Source: Micrasema longulum
Lineage: Eukaryota; Arthropoda; Insecta; Trichoptera; Brachycentridae
Length of the DNA stretch: 64,000 bases
NCBI GenBank assembly: GCA_022494885.1
Contig: JAGVSM010000980.1
Coordinates: 1 to 64,000, forward strand
Direction of reading: 5' to 3'
Shown: positions 10,275 to 21,499 of the stretch, in pieces
Layout of the letters: every line of letters begins with the position of its first letter
Position numbering within the stretch: position 1 is the first letter of the stretch
Notes under the pieces: model-generated
The model's input: only the letters and a program-made list of their open reading frames with translations
The model's database searches: none
What the model was told of the DNA's origin: nothing
Made by a program: the position numbers and the translations under genes

Positions 10275-10690
10275 CATCCGATCCTAAGTGGAGCATGTGG
10301 GCATCACCAATTGCCTCCAGGAGACCCTATCGCCAGCCAGCACTCTCGCCTCCTCCCAGGTCAATCCAGAGCCCCTTAGTTCCGCCGAATAAAGCCGAAA
10401 GACCATCACCGATGGCCTTCCAGGACGGCGTAATCCCGCAGGTCGAAAGAAGAGGCAACTTGGACTTAAGTTCTCCTGAGGCATGCGCAGCACGTGTCCA
10501 AGCCAGGGCCACCGCCGCATCCTGAAGACGCTCGTTATAGGAAGCTGCTGCTTCCGTTCTCGGACTTCAACGTTAGTTATAAAATTAAACCACTTAATAC
10601 CTAATATTCTTCTCAAGCACTTACTCTCAAAACTCAGAAGTTTGGTGTTTTGAGTTTTGTTGAGGTAAATATTTACAAACATTTTTTTAA
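10275..10690 (-). mobile_element. LINE RT C-terminal fragment, second clade
   Basis: Minus frame 10682-10284 (132 codons) reads SFESKCLRRILGIKWFNFI, TNVEVRERK, MRRWPWLGHVLRMPQENL, FFRPAGLRRPGRPSV and LRGSGLTWEEARVLAGDRVSW. The pattern (LRRIL, RW-WLGHVLRM, RRPGRP, LTW-EA-LA-DR--WR) is the standard C-terminus of a common invertebrate endonuclease/reverse transcriptase element. The frame is open, so this copy is younger than most here, but it is 5'-truncated and lacks the catalytic RT motifs. Confidence 0.8.
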
Positions 10691-11120
10691 TTTTTTATTA
10701 TTTGAAGAACACCTGAAATTTCCAACTTCACTAGATAAACCTTTTGCATTCTTAAATAATATTTTTTTTTATAGATTTTATTTCAACGTGCTTTCATATT
10801 TAAGGTATTTATGATTATAATAATTACACAAATAAGGGGCGAAAGATGAGTCATTAAAACTCCCATTAAAACTCTAAGCAATTGAGCAACGAAATACTTT
10901 AGAATAGTTGACTTTTAGTATCCTCATAGGAATAAGTGAGTGGCAGCTACCTTTTATGATATTACATATAACTTTAACTTAACTATAAACATCGATAAAC
11001 ATATTATATGTTTATCTTCTCCCAAACGCCTATACTATATAGGGAATAAAGTAGGTATAGAGGTATAAGAGATTGATGATGTATTTTCTACAGCCAGCAC
11101 AAATTTACACAGAACATTTT
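10691..11120. other. No recognisable feature
   Basis: AT-rich and unassigned. Confidence 0.5.
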
Positions 11121-11182
11121 AAATGTTGTGGACTCACGGATCAGTGATCCGAGGTTCGAACCCCACTATACCCCAATGTGTT
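11121..11182 (+). mobile_element. SINE-C head
   Basis: A tRNA-like segment with GTGGACTCACGGATCAGTG and the B-box GGTTCGAACCCCAC, related to 49404-49482 and 57106-57182. It ends in a T-run. Confidence 0.5.
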
Positions 11183-11324
11183 TTTTTTTTTCTAGTAGTT
11201 ATTTACAACTCTTTGAAAAAATGTAATATTTCGGGAAGTTGTGTAAACGCTAATATTTATGATTTTTTTTTAATACTTACAATCTTCAAATATATTATAA
11301 TGTGATAAACGCAAATATGGATTT

Positions 11325-12152
11325 TGATCTGTGCTTCTTGCTAATACAAAGAGGAACTGCAATTTTTGGTAACAAAGGTTTACGGTGTATGCAAGGGAAG
11401 CGATTTTTTTATGAATATCGATATGAATAGAATGTGATGGTTTTTGAAAGAAATGTAAGTATAACTAAATGTGAAATCACTGTGAATGGAATTATTCTAA
11501 AACAGGTAGAGGAATTTGTATATCTAGGAAGTATATTTACTAGAGATGGAATGACTGAGAAAGATATTGAAAGGAGGGTGAGTGCCAGGAATAGAGTGAA
11601 CGATGCATTTAAATCAACCTTGGCAAATAAATGTTTGTCTCAAGATGCAATATTAGCAGTTCACAATGGAGTCCTAGTCCCGACCTTGATGTATGGGAGC
11701 GAAGTGTGGACTTGGAAAAACAGGGATAAAAGCAGGCCGAATGCTGTTGAAATGCGATATCTCGGGCGAATAAGTGGTAAAACTATGTACGATAGATGCA
11801 CAAATGTTGAGATCCGTACATTATGTAAGGCTGAGACAAGCATTATCGACAAAATCAAGAAAGGAGCTCGGTGTTGGTTTGAATATGTAGAGCGAATAGA
11901 CAGCGAAAGAACGCCTAAAAATATTCACGATGCGAATGTTGATGGATGCAGAAATGGAAGAAGACCGAGATAGACGTGGTATGACCAAATTCAACAAATA
12001 CTTGAAGATATACGTGTTAAAAGGCGGAATAATCGGCGCACGTGCATGAGAAGGTGTATGAATGTAGAGGCAGAGAGATATGTATGCAAAGATAGAGTAA
12101 TGTGGTGTTCTATCATCTCTGCCTACCCTTACGGGGAAACGGTGTAATGGTT
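11325..12152 (+). mobile_element. LINE RT fragment, copy 1 (SAYPYGE family)
   Basis: Frame 11434-11973 plus its continuation after one stop reads QVEEFVYLGSIFTRDGMTE, LAVHNGVLVPTLMYGSEVW, AVEMRYLGRISGKTMYDRC, ARCWFEYVERID, then IQQILEDIRV, RTCMRRCMNVE, YVCKDRVMWCSIISAYPYGE. This is the post-catalytic and C-terminal part of a non-LTR reverse transcriptase type frequent in arthropod genomes. The segment before it (from 11325) aligns with 53945-54050, just after the YADD-type active site. The stop at 11971-11973 and missing 5' half make it dead. Confidence 0.85.
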
Positions 12153-12339
12153 TGTTAGTTTTGGATTTTGATCTTATAAAACTCACAACGTTTATGGCAT
12201 CACTGAATTTAAGCTTCACTCTCAATACGTATTTTTGTTGTTACCCTCCTGTGATCCTAAACCTTCAAATTTTAAAATACGATAGATAATGACAAAAATG
12301 CAAAAAATATTTAAATAAAATTGTTTTTTTTTTATTATT

Positions 12340-12412
12340 GCAACAGAGGGGAAAAACATTTTCCATGGTGGAATAAGGAAGTATAGGCATTTATCAGAGG
12401 ACTTAAAGCCTG
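12340..12412 (+). repeat. M repeat, heavily decayed fragment
   Basis: Retains TTGCAACAGAGGGGAAAAAC, GGAAGTATAGGCATTTA and AAAGCCTGTTGATAA in M order. Confidence 0.4.
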
Positions 12413-13827
12413 TTGATAACTACCTGGGAAGTGAAACCTAGCCTTATCTGCAATAATATGGACTTACCTACTCAAAATAAAACATTAAGCATTGAAATAA
12501 TCATGTTTCCTCACTGGAGTGACCCGTTACGAAGACGCTACAATTTATTATTTTTTTACAACTAGGAATGTAGATAGAAAACTTTATACACAGACATAAT
12601 TTAATATTATCAGATGCAGATGATAAAATAATAACACCGATGAGGAATATATTTTTAATATTCAATATTTTAAGAATATTCAAATCCATGAAGGTAAATA
12701 AGTACCATATTATCAATACAAATTGATATTATTTTTGATAAGCGAAAATGGGAGTATCTATGGACATTTGTTTCAAATAATACCCATCATTTCCACTTTA
12801 TTTAATATATTCTAAGATTTTATTTTTAAAATACTCGAATGTTCTAACCGAAAAATTTGAGGTACTTATGATTTTTTTAAAGTATTTGGAGATAACGTAG
12901 AGTACGTAATACAATCCAATAATGTCGATATTTTATATTTTTGATATTTTATATTTTTGAAACGAGGTCTTAAATTTATATGACAGTTTATCGGGACTTG
13001 AGCAACAGTATTTTATATTTATGTAAAAAAAAGGCAAATGTAAAGTTCACGAACATCACACAATACGCGCGACAGGCCAACAGAGGGCGTTGTCAAAAAA
13101 ATATTAAATAAGAACACAAGACAGGTCGTTCTCTATTCCACGCCGACAGCTTCCGCATTAATGAGTGACATTTAATCTCTAAAGCTCTTGATTGTAATTT
13201 TTTTTTTTCACAGGAATTCACAGAAAAATAAATTTCATATAAGTAATATTCATGGCGTATCATTTATTTCAAATGACCTCCATAATTCTAAATAACTGTA
13301 ATTAAATCCGGGTAATCTAACAATGGCTCATATCCCAACAGTACTAATAATATGTTTCTTTTGAATTTAGACCAAATAATAAAATACATATTATATATTC
13401 ATATTTTATATCGTAAGTTAAAGCTGAACGTTTGTCTTGTGTTGTTTGTGGCAAGATAAGGCTTACGGCCATAGAAAAGGGGTTTGTAGGGAGGCAGGCT
13501 TTATGTTTAAGGGGAGTTTCTAGAATAGCAAGGTTTCATGTAGTCTTTCATAAAGATCATCAAATTTGCTTTCATTATTATTTCATCCGGTGATTTCATC
13601 AGATCCGTCACATAGTTTAAATAACCGAAATAGTCAAGACTCGAGAATTCTTTAGATTTTAATGATGTCCCCAAATAAATCATAACGCTTTAAATACGTA
13701 TAAAGTACACTCTACAGGTTTTAATTTTTAAAATTTATTTATGCTATTAGTAGGAGAGAGTAAAAAAAAAAATCATATTTCAAACAATGTTTACCATTGT
13801 TGTTTTATTGACCATTCAAATTTTTAT
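12413..13827. other. AT-rich, no feature seen
   Basis: About 1.4 kb without a recognisable gene or repeat. A slightly GC-richer patch lies at 13050-13160 (ACGCGCGACAGGCC). There is nothing I can assign. Confidence 0.45.
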
Positions 13828-14080
13828 AAAACTGGCTGACCCGACAGACGTTGTCCTGCCCGAACGTTGGCTTGCCTTGAAAAAAGACTTTTTATTGATA
13901 AGTAGGTACCTAGCTACTTGTTTTTGATTAAATTCCTGAACTGAAAATTGTTAATAGTCAAATATTGAATTTAAGCAGGTACTTGTTTATGGTTGAATTC
14001 CAAATTGGTATTCTTTTTGCAAACGTCCAACTCCGGTCTTCTCACCAACAGAAGGGTGTACTTATGTACGAATACGATTT
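13828..14080 (+). repeat. Insect-type retroelement 3' repeat (tentative)
   Basis: Begins CTGGCTGACCCGACAGACGT then TGTCCTGCCCGAACG, a motif seen at many insect LINE/SINE ends. It then carries two diverged copies of a TACTTGTTT..GATTAAATTCC / GGTTGAATTCC segment. Confidence 0.35.
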
Positions 14081-14949
14081 TCAAAAATGTATTAAATTCA
14101 ATGTTATTTTAGTATTACCAAAAATCCAGTAAAAAGAAATAAATGGGCAGAAATTATAAGGAATTTAAGGAAATAATCTGATTGAGATCCACAAAAAACA
14201 AATGCTGTTTTTAAACATTAAAAAAAAAACTTTTTTTATACACAAAAAAACAACATTTTTACATTTTTTGTAAATGCATACTCCTCGAATGCAACCCTGG
14301 TAGATCGATGAATAAAACATTTATGCTCCTTACTTCTTTTTTTACATATTAGATTGAAGATTTTAATATCTACTAATACGCACAGCGCAAAGATGTATAT
14401 TTCTCTAAAAACCGCATGTAAAACGGTGAAGCCGTTTAGGAGAAGTTTAGTGACATCACACGTACAGAGGAATTATATATATAATGATAAATTAACAAAA
14501 TCTAGGTCGCGCCAAACTAATAAAAAAAAAAAAATATCTGCACATTTCTAATACAAATTAAAAAACTGTAAATTATCATAAAAAAAACAACTAAACAAAA
14601 AATAAAACCATACTAAGAATTTTTTAAATTACAATAAAGGAGAAATAATAGTTTAACACATTTTTGCACTTTAAAATCTTGATTTTGGATGAGGACGTCC
14701 TTTAATCGTCTTTTTGCTCCAAACTGTTACTTCCTTTCGGCGGGAAGCTTGTTAACCTTTTCAGACCTGAATTCATTCTTGTAGTTGCGTAGATTTTCAC
14801 GGCCACTGTTATCAAAATGTAACTTTTTTGGGTGATCTCGTATAAGTTGGATTTGTTTTGACGTTTCGGTTACCGTTTCAGGAGCTTCAGAATACAGTTT
14901 GCCTTGAACGAATTACTTTTATTCGCTGTGCACTAAAGGAATTATTTAA
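14081..14949. other. AT-rich, then unassigned segment 14690-14930
   Basis: 14081-14690 is poly-A/T-rich. 14690-14930 is less biased and contains TTCACGGCCACTGTTATC and TTGACGTTTCGGTTACCG. Such phrases occur in retroelement remnants, but I cannot assign a family. Confidence 0.35.
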
Positions 14950-15618
14950 CTACTACTACTACTATCATGGCATTTCCCCGTAGGGGTAGGCAGAGAGAAT
15001 GGATCGCCACACACGTCTATCTTGGCATACATTCCTAGCTCCTTTTACATTCATACATCTTGTCATGCATGCTCTTCGGTTTTGTCTGGTTTTGACATGA
15101 CCAGACTTAAGATTTTATTTTATCTAATCATCCCACGTCTTCCTTGGTCGTCTTCGTCTCACGTTACCGTCCATTTTCGCCATATATACTTGTTTTACCA
15201 GTCTTTCGTCGTCCATTCGTTCAACGTGACCAAACCATTTCAGAGACCCTTTCTTAATCTTATCTATTATACTCTACTCAGATTTACACTCTCGCCTGAT
15301 TTCATCATTCGTAACCCATACACGCCCTTCGGTTCTGTCTGCTTTTGACATGACCAGACTTAAGATTTTGGTTTATCTAATCATGCCACGTCTTCCTTGG
15401 TCGTCTTCGTCTCACGTTACCGTCCATTTTTGCCATATATACTTGTTTTACCATTCTTTCGTCGTCCATTCGTTCAACGTGAACAAACCATCTCAGAGAC
15501 CCTTTTTTAATCTTATCTATTATACTCTACTCACATTTACACTCTCGCCTGATTTCATCATTCGTAACCCTGTCATACGTTGATTTCCCATACATTCGTC
15601 TAAGGGATCGCATTAAAA
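14950..15618 (-). mobile_element. LINE RT C-terminus with internal tandem duplication
   Basis: Read on the minus strand: MRSLRRMYGKSTYDRVTND, WFGHVERMDDERLVKQVYMA, KMDGNVRRRRPRKT, SGHVKTRQNRRACMTRCMNV, ARNVCQDRRVWRSILSAYPY. This is the same superfamily as 11325-12152. A segment of about 250 bp covering the WFGHVERMD..RPRKT region is present twice in tandem (15069-15315 and 15324-15571). The 3' end is followed by a TAG microsatellite tail (14951-14964). It is frameshifted and non-functional. Confidence 0.8.
15069..15571. repeat. Tandem duplication of about 250 bp in the LINE fragment
   Basis: Two units, each starting G(C)TCTTCGGTT(T/C)TGTCTG and ending CGCCTGATTTCATCATTCGT. They are near-identical over their length, with only a handful of substitutions. 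The second unit starts about 255 bp after the first. Confidence 0.85.
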
Positions 15619-15954
15619 ATTTTCGTAACTTTTACATTTGAAATATTCTCATAAACAGTGAGTCTTAAACAGATACTCAACCTATATAATTAATTTCAAA
15701 CATGTTATTACCTTACAAGCTAATTCAATCAAATTAATTTATTTTACTGAAATATGTTGATAACTTTCCTTACATAAGACGATCGGAATTCGCTCCAAAA
15801 CAAACAAACAAACCAGCCAGAAGCCAGCTGTTAAAGTTAAAAACGGACTTTTCTGTTTGATGCTAATTACCGGCATTAAAAATAATAATTCATGGGGACG
15901 TACTTAGGGTTCCAGTAATTAAAAAATAAACTCGCCGCTTTTAAATTTCGTTAG
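15619..15954. other. No recognisable feature
   Basis: AT-rich and unassigned. Confidence 0.5.
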
Positions 15955-16050
15955 GTACATTTATTTATTTATTTACAAACATAAGTAAGTTTATTGTACA
16001 TTATTTGAGACATAAGTCTTAACTTCATGGGACTAAAAGTCCTGTGTGAT
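15955..16050 (-). repeat. LINE/SINE 3' tail, minus strand
   Basis: Starts with (TTTA)n at 15960 and reads, on the minus strand, as a 3' region ending in AATAAATAAATAAATG. It includes a 9-bp inverted pair, GGGACTAAAAGTCC. Confidence 0.35.
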
Positions 16051-16059
16051 GGGACTAGC

Positions 16060-16478
16060 AATGAGGAACTTCAGCCCTACGGGAAATTGGATACAAAAAA
16101 TGTTTTCTTACGCGGGGTAAAATTAGAGCATTAAATTGTACTGCAAAGTTTCTTGAAAATGTACAGCAAAAATAATAATAAATATTTTGATAAAAACGCA
16201 CTACTTTAAATGTCGTCGCTGTTTCATGTGAATCAACCTATAATCAAAGAGCTATGGAAGATTTCCGGTCTGCTTGTCGCTTCTGGACCAATGGGAAGAA
16301 CTGAATGAGAATAAGCGGAAATGAAACTCTGACGTTACACGCGGAGTTATTTCAAAAATACAAAACTTAGCGTAGCGCCGATAATACGATATATAAAAAT
16401 TTTAAAAAAAAAAAATTGACTTGGTTTAACAGTCTATTAACAAATATTTTTTTTTTTAAACCACTGAACTTCCTCATT
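16060..16478 (+). mobile_element. E element, most complete copy (MITE-like)
   Basis: Both ends are inverted: AATGAGGAACTTCAG at the left and the inverse of AATGAGGAAGTTCAGT at the right. The 419-bp body carries GGGAAATTGGATAC, AGAGCATTAAATTGTA, GATTTCCGGTCTG, AACTGAATGAGAATAAG and TTACACGCGGAGTTA. It has no coding capacity. Other copies lie at 1.3, 1.75, 33.3, 35.6, 41.5 and 63.7 kb. No clear target duplication could be read. Confidence 0.7.
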
Positions 16479-16659
16479 AGTTGACACAGATACATGAGTA
16501 TATCACCGGAAATAAAGAATCAGATTTTTATTTTTTTAAATACATATATATATATGGCACATCAATATGGTAAACAGTAAACTCAAACATTAGAAAAATC
16601 ATCAAGGAGTTCCCACTCAAATGCCTCCCACTAAAGAAAACCCAGTCCTTAACTACTTT

Positions 16660-16850
16660 ATTGAAAATATTTTTAGTCCTTGAGATAAGCTCTCGTATTA
16701 AGCACACGCTCCTTCAAAATATTGAACACTCTCGGTGCGATAAATGAGAGATGTCGTACGGGTTTTGGGTATGACATAATTCATGCTCTAGGAAAACCTC
16801 GTACGGACACTTTGCTGAGACCTCTCCTTATTGATTGACTAGAAGTGTGT
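16660..16850 (-). mobile_element. N repeat copy 3 (LINE-like), inverted
   Basis: The reverse complement holds GTCTCAGCAAAGTGTCC, GTACGAGGTTTTCCTAGAG, ATACCCAAAACCCGTACGAC and CCGAGAGTGTTCAATATTTT, parallel to 3740-3860. Translated, CPYEVFL followed by TQNPYDIS echoes CPYEVFLLF and TKNTYDFS in copy 1, so the reading frame was once under selection. Confidence 0.5.
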
Positions 16851-17149
16851 AAGTGCTTCTTTTAGGTACAGTTGTCTCATATACAGCACTTTTATGTATT
16901 GGAACAACAGTTCTGTTGGGTGGGCGCCGGAATATTATTTTCAATAAAAATGAGTAAAAAAACTTAAAAAGTAGTAAATATTTTAATGAACACCTGGGTT
17001 GAAAGGGTGTACCAGCCTTGTATTGGTACGAAAACTTCTGCTGTTTTGCCTTCATAGAAGTTTTGTGCTCTAGACTCTACAAGTTTCTTGCTGGTGTGTT
17101 TTCTTCACGTTCTTTCTCTTATGCAGTATAGTTCTTTCTCGCAATCTTA
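16851..17149. other. Probable continuation of the N element, minus strand
   Basis: A minus frame (17055-16828) runs directly into the N fragment and includes VPIHKSAVYETTVPKRSTYT. It may be more of the same element, but no second copy here confirms it. Confidence 0.3.
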
Positions 17150-17533
17150 ATTAATTTAAGTAATAATTTAGTTGGGGTTCGAACTGTCAGTAGACGCACA
17201 GTTATTTTCCTCCAGCAACACTACTACCAGTTCAACTCATTAGCGCCCACGCTGCGAACCCTGGGCAGTGGGATCATACTCAACAGGGTGATCACAGCAG
17301 ATAACGAGAGGGTGAAAGGCAAATTCCTGGTGCATCCAAACCAGAACCAAACAGCCAAGGTAACTCCGACAAAATCATCTACCATTGAAGGCATCGGGAA
17401 ACCATTTTGGTCACATTTTCCCTGGAATCACTGCTGCGAGTACATCAATAAGCAGGCGTCCTGGTTGCGGAACATAAAATTAGCGAAAGAGAGAAATGCT
17501 TTTGCTCCAGTCTGGGGGACCCGACAACAGTGA
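17150..17533 (+). CDS. Possible exon or gene fragment, unrecognised
   Basis: A plus-strand frame is open from about 17150 to the stop after 17530, roughly 125 codons, in sequence of near-even base composition. An acceptor-like TTATTTTCCTCCAG precedes 17217 and a strong donor-like CCAAG/GTAACT lies at about 17361. The would-be internal exon 17217-17360 is open only in this frame and reads LAPTLRTLGSGIILNRV.. then VKGKFLVHPNQ. No family is recognised. It could equally be a relic of a transposon. Confidence 0.25.
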   Translation: MNLSNNLVGVRTVSRRTVIFLQQHYYQFNSLAPTLRTLGSGIILNRVITADNERVKGKFLVHPNQNQTAKVTPTKSSTIEGIGKPFWSHFPWNHCCEYINKQASWLRNIKLAKERNAFAPVWGTRQQ

Positions 17534-18204
17534 CGAGCCGTGATTTATTTTATTGGTAATCTACAAAAAAAATAAAAATTATTTGTACCTACATATAAGT
17601 ACACAATATGAAAGTAATTTAATTATACATGACTATTGTTCTGTGGTTCTGTGAAAATCAACTCGAATGAAAATTACTATTAACCAGCGATATACGTAAC
17701 TTTATTCTACACTATTTGGATACAATACTTTTACAAAAATATTTTTAAAAATACCACAGTAACATTCAGCAGATATTTCCATTATAATTTAAATGTCAAC
17801 ACTGAGCATTGACCAATTCCTTTTAAAATGAAAAATGCCGAAAACGGCCACTGCGAACGCCACATGTCCTATGCTATACATAATATTTTAACTGTATCCT
17901 ATCAAATAAAAATAGTCCTTCGGTAATAATGTTTGATATTCTAATTTCCAAATAGAGAATCTTCAAATAATATTTGTAATCTGCAACTAGTATTTCAATT
18001 TAGTACTAAAAAACCTGACATTGGTTAATGACTGTAATACATGATGAAAAATAAAGAGTACTTTTGTTGTATGAAAGAATAATCTGAAGTAATCGGCTAG
18101 TTTCATCGTTCACTGAGAACGGGCTGGGCGCTGCGCTGGGCGCACTTCATATATATTTTTTTGGTAGAAAGATATAAACAATGATGGTGATTTATAATTA
18201 ATAA
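17534..18204. other. AT-rich, no feature seen
   Basis: Unassigned. A short GC patch (GGGCTGGGCGCTGCGCTGGG) lies near 18123. Confidence 0.45.
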
Positions 18205-18355
18205 CAGTTTATTTATTTATTTCCTCATCAACATGGTTGCTATAAAAAAAAAATTATCGAAAGTAAAATATAATGGTAAGCCGTACATAATCGGTTATTT
18301 GGACGATTGCCCCCTGCCCGACAAGGCACCGCGAGAAGGAGAATAATACTCGTAT
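18205..18355 (-). repeat. G repeat / LINE 3' tail, minus strand
   Basis: The TTTATTTATTTATTTCC tail is followed by a region whose reverse complement has CTCCTTCTCGCGGTGCCTTG. This matches CTTCTTCTTGCGGTGCCTTA at 23203. The same family is inferred. Confidence 0.4.
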
Positions 18356-18782
18356 AATGTCTTGTGCATAATAGCAGAATGAAGATTCTTTTACTGAGAA
18401 ATACATAAATATTCAGCAAATATGATTACTTTGGGGTATTAAAACATTGCATTTCGTCAACACCCAAATTCTTGATTTCGGTATAGTCCGTTTGCCATCA
18501 ATTTCCGTACCATTTGACGTCATCTGGTCCAGACATAACAAAGCCGGCCCTGGCCGACACTATTACTGATCTTTATGTAGGAATGTCCAATCAAATTAGA
18601 GCGAAGGAAATTGTGCGCGCAGTTATGCGACTTAAACCGTACGTAGTGTTTGTGAATGCCGGCTCCCTCAGTACGTGGGAGCTCATTTAATACCAGAGTG
18701 GTTGTCCACACTAAACGAACTGAAAACGAACGAAGGAAGACAAACGTTTGCTTGGACTCTTTTTTTACCCTTTCTTTATATT
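18356..18782. other. Unassigned, GC-richer 18530-18720
   Basis: 18530-18720 has balanced composition, with AAAGCCGGCCCTGGCC and CGTACGTAGTG. A 63-codon minus frame is open. No family is recognised. Confidence 0.3.
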
Positions 18783-18900
18783 AATTTATTTATTTATGTA
18801 TTTATTTGACACTTTAAATACAAGATTAAATGCACTTTGCCGACTACAAGTATCTTCCAGTCAACCAAAAAACTGACTGGTCAAAATATGCTAAGACCAC
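18783..18900 (-). repeat. T repeat: LINE 3' tail, minus strand
   Basis: On the minus strand it reads GGCAAAGTGCATTTAATC, then TTGTATTTAAAGTGTC and (AAAT)n. It parallels 47355-47465 (GGCAAAGTGAATATGGAATT then AGTGTG and (AAAT)n). Poly-(TTTA) marks the tail. Confidence 0.5.
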
Positions 18901-19070
18901 CATAAGTGCTGCAATATAAAATGTTATTTTATGTTTATATTTATATTTATTGTTATATTTATGTTTATTGTTATATTTTTGATTTTATTTATAATTATTT
19001 TTATAATTATGTTCATGTTTATATGGTAGAATTGGCTATGCACTATATAGCCATTTTACTGGAATAAAAA
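18901..19070 (+). repeat. AT-rich 3'-tail-like segment
   Basis: TTTATATTTATATTTATTG repeats, followed by GAATTGGCTATGCACTATAT, AGCCATTTTACTGG and AATAAAAAAAAG. This looks like the 3' end of a retroelement, family unknown. Confidence 0.3.
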
Positions 19071-19124
19071 AAAGAAAAATTGGTCAAAGTTTGTCCATTA
19101 AAGAAAAATATGTAGGTTTATAAC

Positions 19125-19402
19125 TCATCATCATCATTTTTATTCCGTTTCCACACCTAATGGTGCATAGGGCACTGCATTAGTACACCAATTGTACCGT
19201 AACTTGATGATTTATTTATTTATTTTTTGCATGAAGATAAAATTATCAGTCTTACACTTCAGGTACCAGTCTAGGGACTATGAAATATTTTAGTTTAAAA
19301 ACATTTTTGAATTAATATTTCACATCAACCATGTCGGGAATCAAACCCGAGACATCTAGCATGGTAGGCAAATGCACTGTCCATTACACCACGAGGCCGA
19401 CA
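19125..19402 (-). mobile_element. SINE-A, full-length copy
   Basis: Reverse complement starts TGTCGGCCTCGTGGTGTAAT (A-box region), has the B-box GGGTTTGATTCCCGACATGG, then TGAAATATTAATTC, the CCCTAGACTGGTACCTGAAG block, the ACTAATGCAGTGCCCTATGC block, and ends (ATG)n. This fits a tRNA-headed SINE with a trinucleotide tail. It is non-autonomous, transcribed by Pol III in principle, and mobilised by a LINE. Confidence 0.85.
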
Positions 19403-19559
19403 ACTAACTGACAACGAGGTATATAACTACGCAACAATATTTTCAAAATGCAGCTGTTTTTATTAAGCAACTAAAACTTTAAAACTTTTTATTGAAAATA
19501 CTTATATAAAACACATTACGTATCTATATGATGAGAAAAGTTGGAAAGAATTATTTTAT

Positions 19560-19740
19560 GGCCGATTGCATACGATCCTTAAAAGGATAGGCGATGCTAA
19601 AGAAAATTTTATGAATAGGTATTAAAAACATTGTTTTTCTGTCACTCTCTCGCATATACCTCCCAGATATTGTGCAAAAATGACAACTGCACGTCGGACT
19701 GATAACCTAATAAAATCAAGGTTTTTTTGTCCGTTTTCCG
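19560..19740 (+). repeat. F repeat, copy 1
   Basis: Shares with 61640-61800: TTAAAAGGATA, TTTTATGAATA, TTTTTCTGTCACTC, CCTCCC and AAATGACAACTGCA. The nature is unknown. Confidence 0.4.
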
Positions 19741-19959
19741 CCCCCCAAAATTGGACCGATTTTAGGTTTTTTTTAATAAAAAGTTCAATAATTAAATTTT
19801 CAGTTTTAATACCTTTTCCGTTTCTGAAACATGTTTATCATCGTTGTATTATTTACTATCGTACACACACACATGCATTTCATAACATCCTTTTCCATTG
19901 CACAGAAGTATTTTATCGCCTTTGGATTGCTTTTAAAATGTACTTGCTTAGTTCAATAT

Positions 19960-20795
19960 TTTGTTTTGTACTGTGAGACTCCCGTGGAAACCAATGCCCA
20001 CTGTCATCTGACCTGCTATCGATTTAGGGACAGTGGAAAAGGTCAGTGCAATCTTACATTTCCAGTACGTTATCCTGACGCCAGTACGGAACTTATAGAT
20101 CGTCTGGAGCGTTTACAGAATCAAAGCATCCGCTTTTTGTCAATCTCAAAAAGTATGACCATGTGTCTCACTTTCGCTCCAAACTCAAGTGGCATTGTTT
20201 TTATCAGCGCATAAATTGTCAATCTCTCTAACTTCTTTTTAAAAAAATTCACCACCCTTGCACTCCGAAATATCTTGCTGAGAATATAATTTACCTTTCT
20301 GATCATGGTCTTTCGCTTTGTTTTTCTTAGAAGTGAACAATTTCCATTCTTTGACATAGCAAAAAATTTTTAAGCTATTCCTTTTTCGTTTAAGGTGTTA
20401 GACTATAGAATGAGCTATCTCTTCATATAAAAAATGCACTTTCTCTAGCCACTTTCAAGAAACGCCTGAAATATTAATACATTTATATCCCTTTTCTTTC
20501 TTTAGTTCCTTTTTCTTTCTCCTTCCAAACTCATTATCTGATTCCACATTCCTCATCCTTTAATATGTGTAACTTTATATACTTTTTTATTGTCAATACG
20601 GCTAAGCCTTATCTCCTCATTCAAAAACAGCTTTTATTTATAATTGATTAGGTTTTTATTAATGTGTGTATCTCTTGGTGCACATTTTAATTTTTTGAGT
20701 ACATCTTACGTGTTTTTTGGTTGGCTAGACGATATTGCTTTCAGCAATAAGTCCACAGAAGTATTTATTCTTTGTACAAGTTTTTAATTAATAAA
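19960..20795 (+). mobile_element. LINE J2: decayed RT C-terminus and 3' UTR
   Basis: The frame reads ASTELIDRLERLQNQSIRFL, the conserved region of jockey/CR1-type RT C-termini. After a frameshift comes YDHVSHFRSKLKWHC. Later frames give an MSYLFI..ALSLATFKKRLK-like block at about 20400-20470. The 3' UTR (CTCCTTCCAAACTCAT, AAAAACAGCTTTTATTT, TTTTTTGGTTGGCTAG) recurs at 9700-9950. Several frameshifts make it a pseudogene. Confidence 0.7.
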
Positions 20796-21499
20796 TACTA
20801 AAAACATGCAAATTTATGATTTCCAAGCGCGGATGTCAAATCGCTGACCGTCAGAAAAATGGAATATGACCTCAATTTTCCACTCGGAAGAAGAGAACAA
20901 TAAAAACAACTTTTTTGGAATACGTAAAATCTTTACTACAAGGGGTCATATAGAAATTCTTACTACAAGCAGTCAAGTCACATAGAAACATAACAATCTT
21001 TCATTCTGTCATCTCCAACTGGGGTAGAAGCTTTCTTCCATAAAATTTTAACCAGTATATAATAGATGCCCGTTTGATTAATCGATATTGAATAACAAGT
21101 ACTTTTCTTTAATCATAAATTTTTGTTAGTAATCCTAATATGAGTTTGGCGTAAACAAATTGATGTCGCACACATTCACAACTCGCGTAGTCACACAAAA
21201 ACCGCGCTGGTGGTAGAGGGTTTCAAATGTCTTTATTCCCGTGTCGGTGTGGGGTTAGTTTAGTTAATAGTTTGTCGGATCCCAAGGATTCTGCCCCGTC
21301 CCCGTCTTTCAGTCCGTTATCCTTGCAATATTCAGGATCTAAGCCACTGAAATCCACCCATTCATAAGACCCCCCCTAATTACCACACGGAAACTGAATA
21401 CGCCATGCAAATAGAAAGAGCTTCGAGGATTTGATGTATAACTTACCCCGAAATACTTCAAGTTTTTCCCGTATTCGCTTATCTATATTAAAAGACAGG
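20796..21499. other. Unassigned, GC-richer 21190-21430
   Basis: 21190-21430 is unique here and balanced in composition: GGATTCTGCCCCGTCCCCGT, and an octamer-like ATGCAAAT at about 21404. It might be a conserved non-coding element. No frame is recognised. Confidence 0.3.

Noticed and set aside
10229..10525. 98-codon plus frame
   Set aside because: Antisense of the LINE C-terminus read on the minus strand, which has the conserved protein motifs.
11821..12225. 134-codon minus frame
   Set aside because: Antisense of the LINE reverse transcriptase at 11325-12152, so it is a shadow frame.
15022..15583. Plus frames of 108 and 77 codons
   Set aside because: Antisense of the duplicated LINE fragment; their similarity to each other only reflects the tandem duplication.
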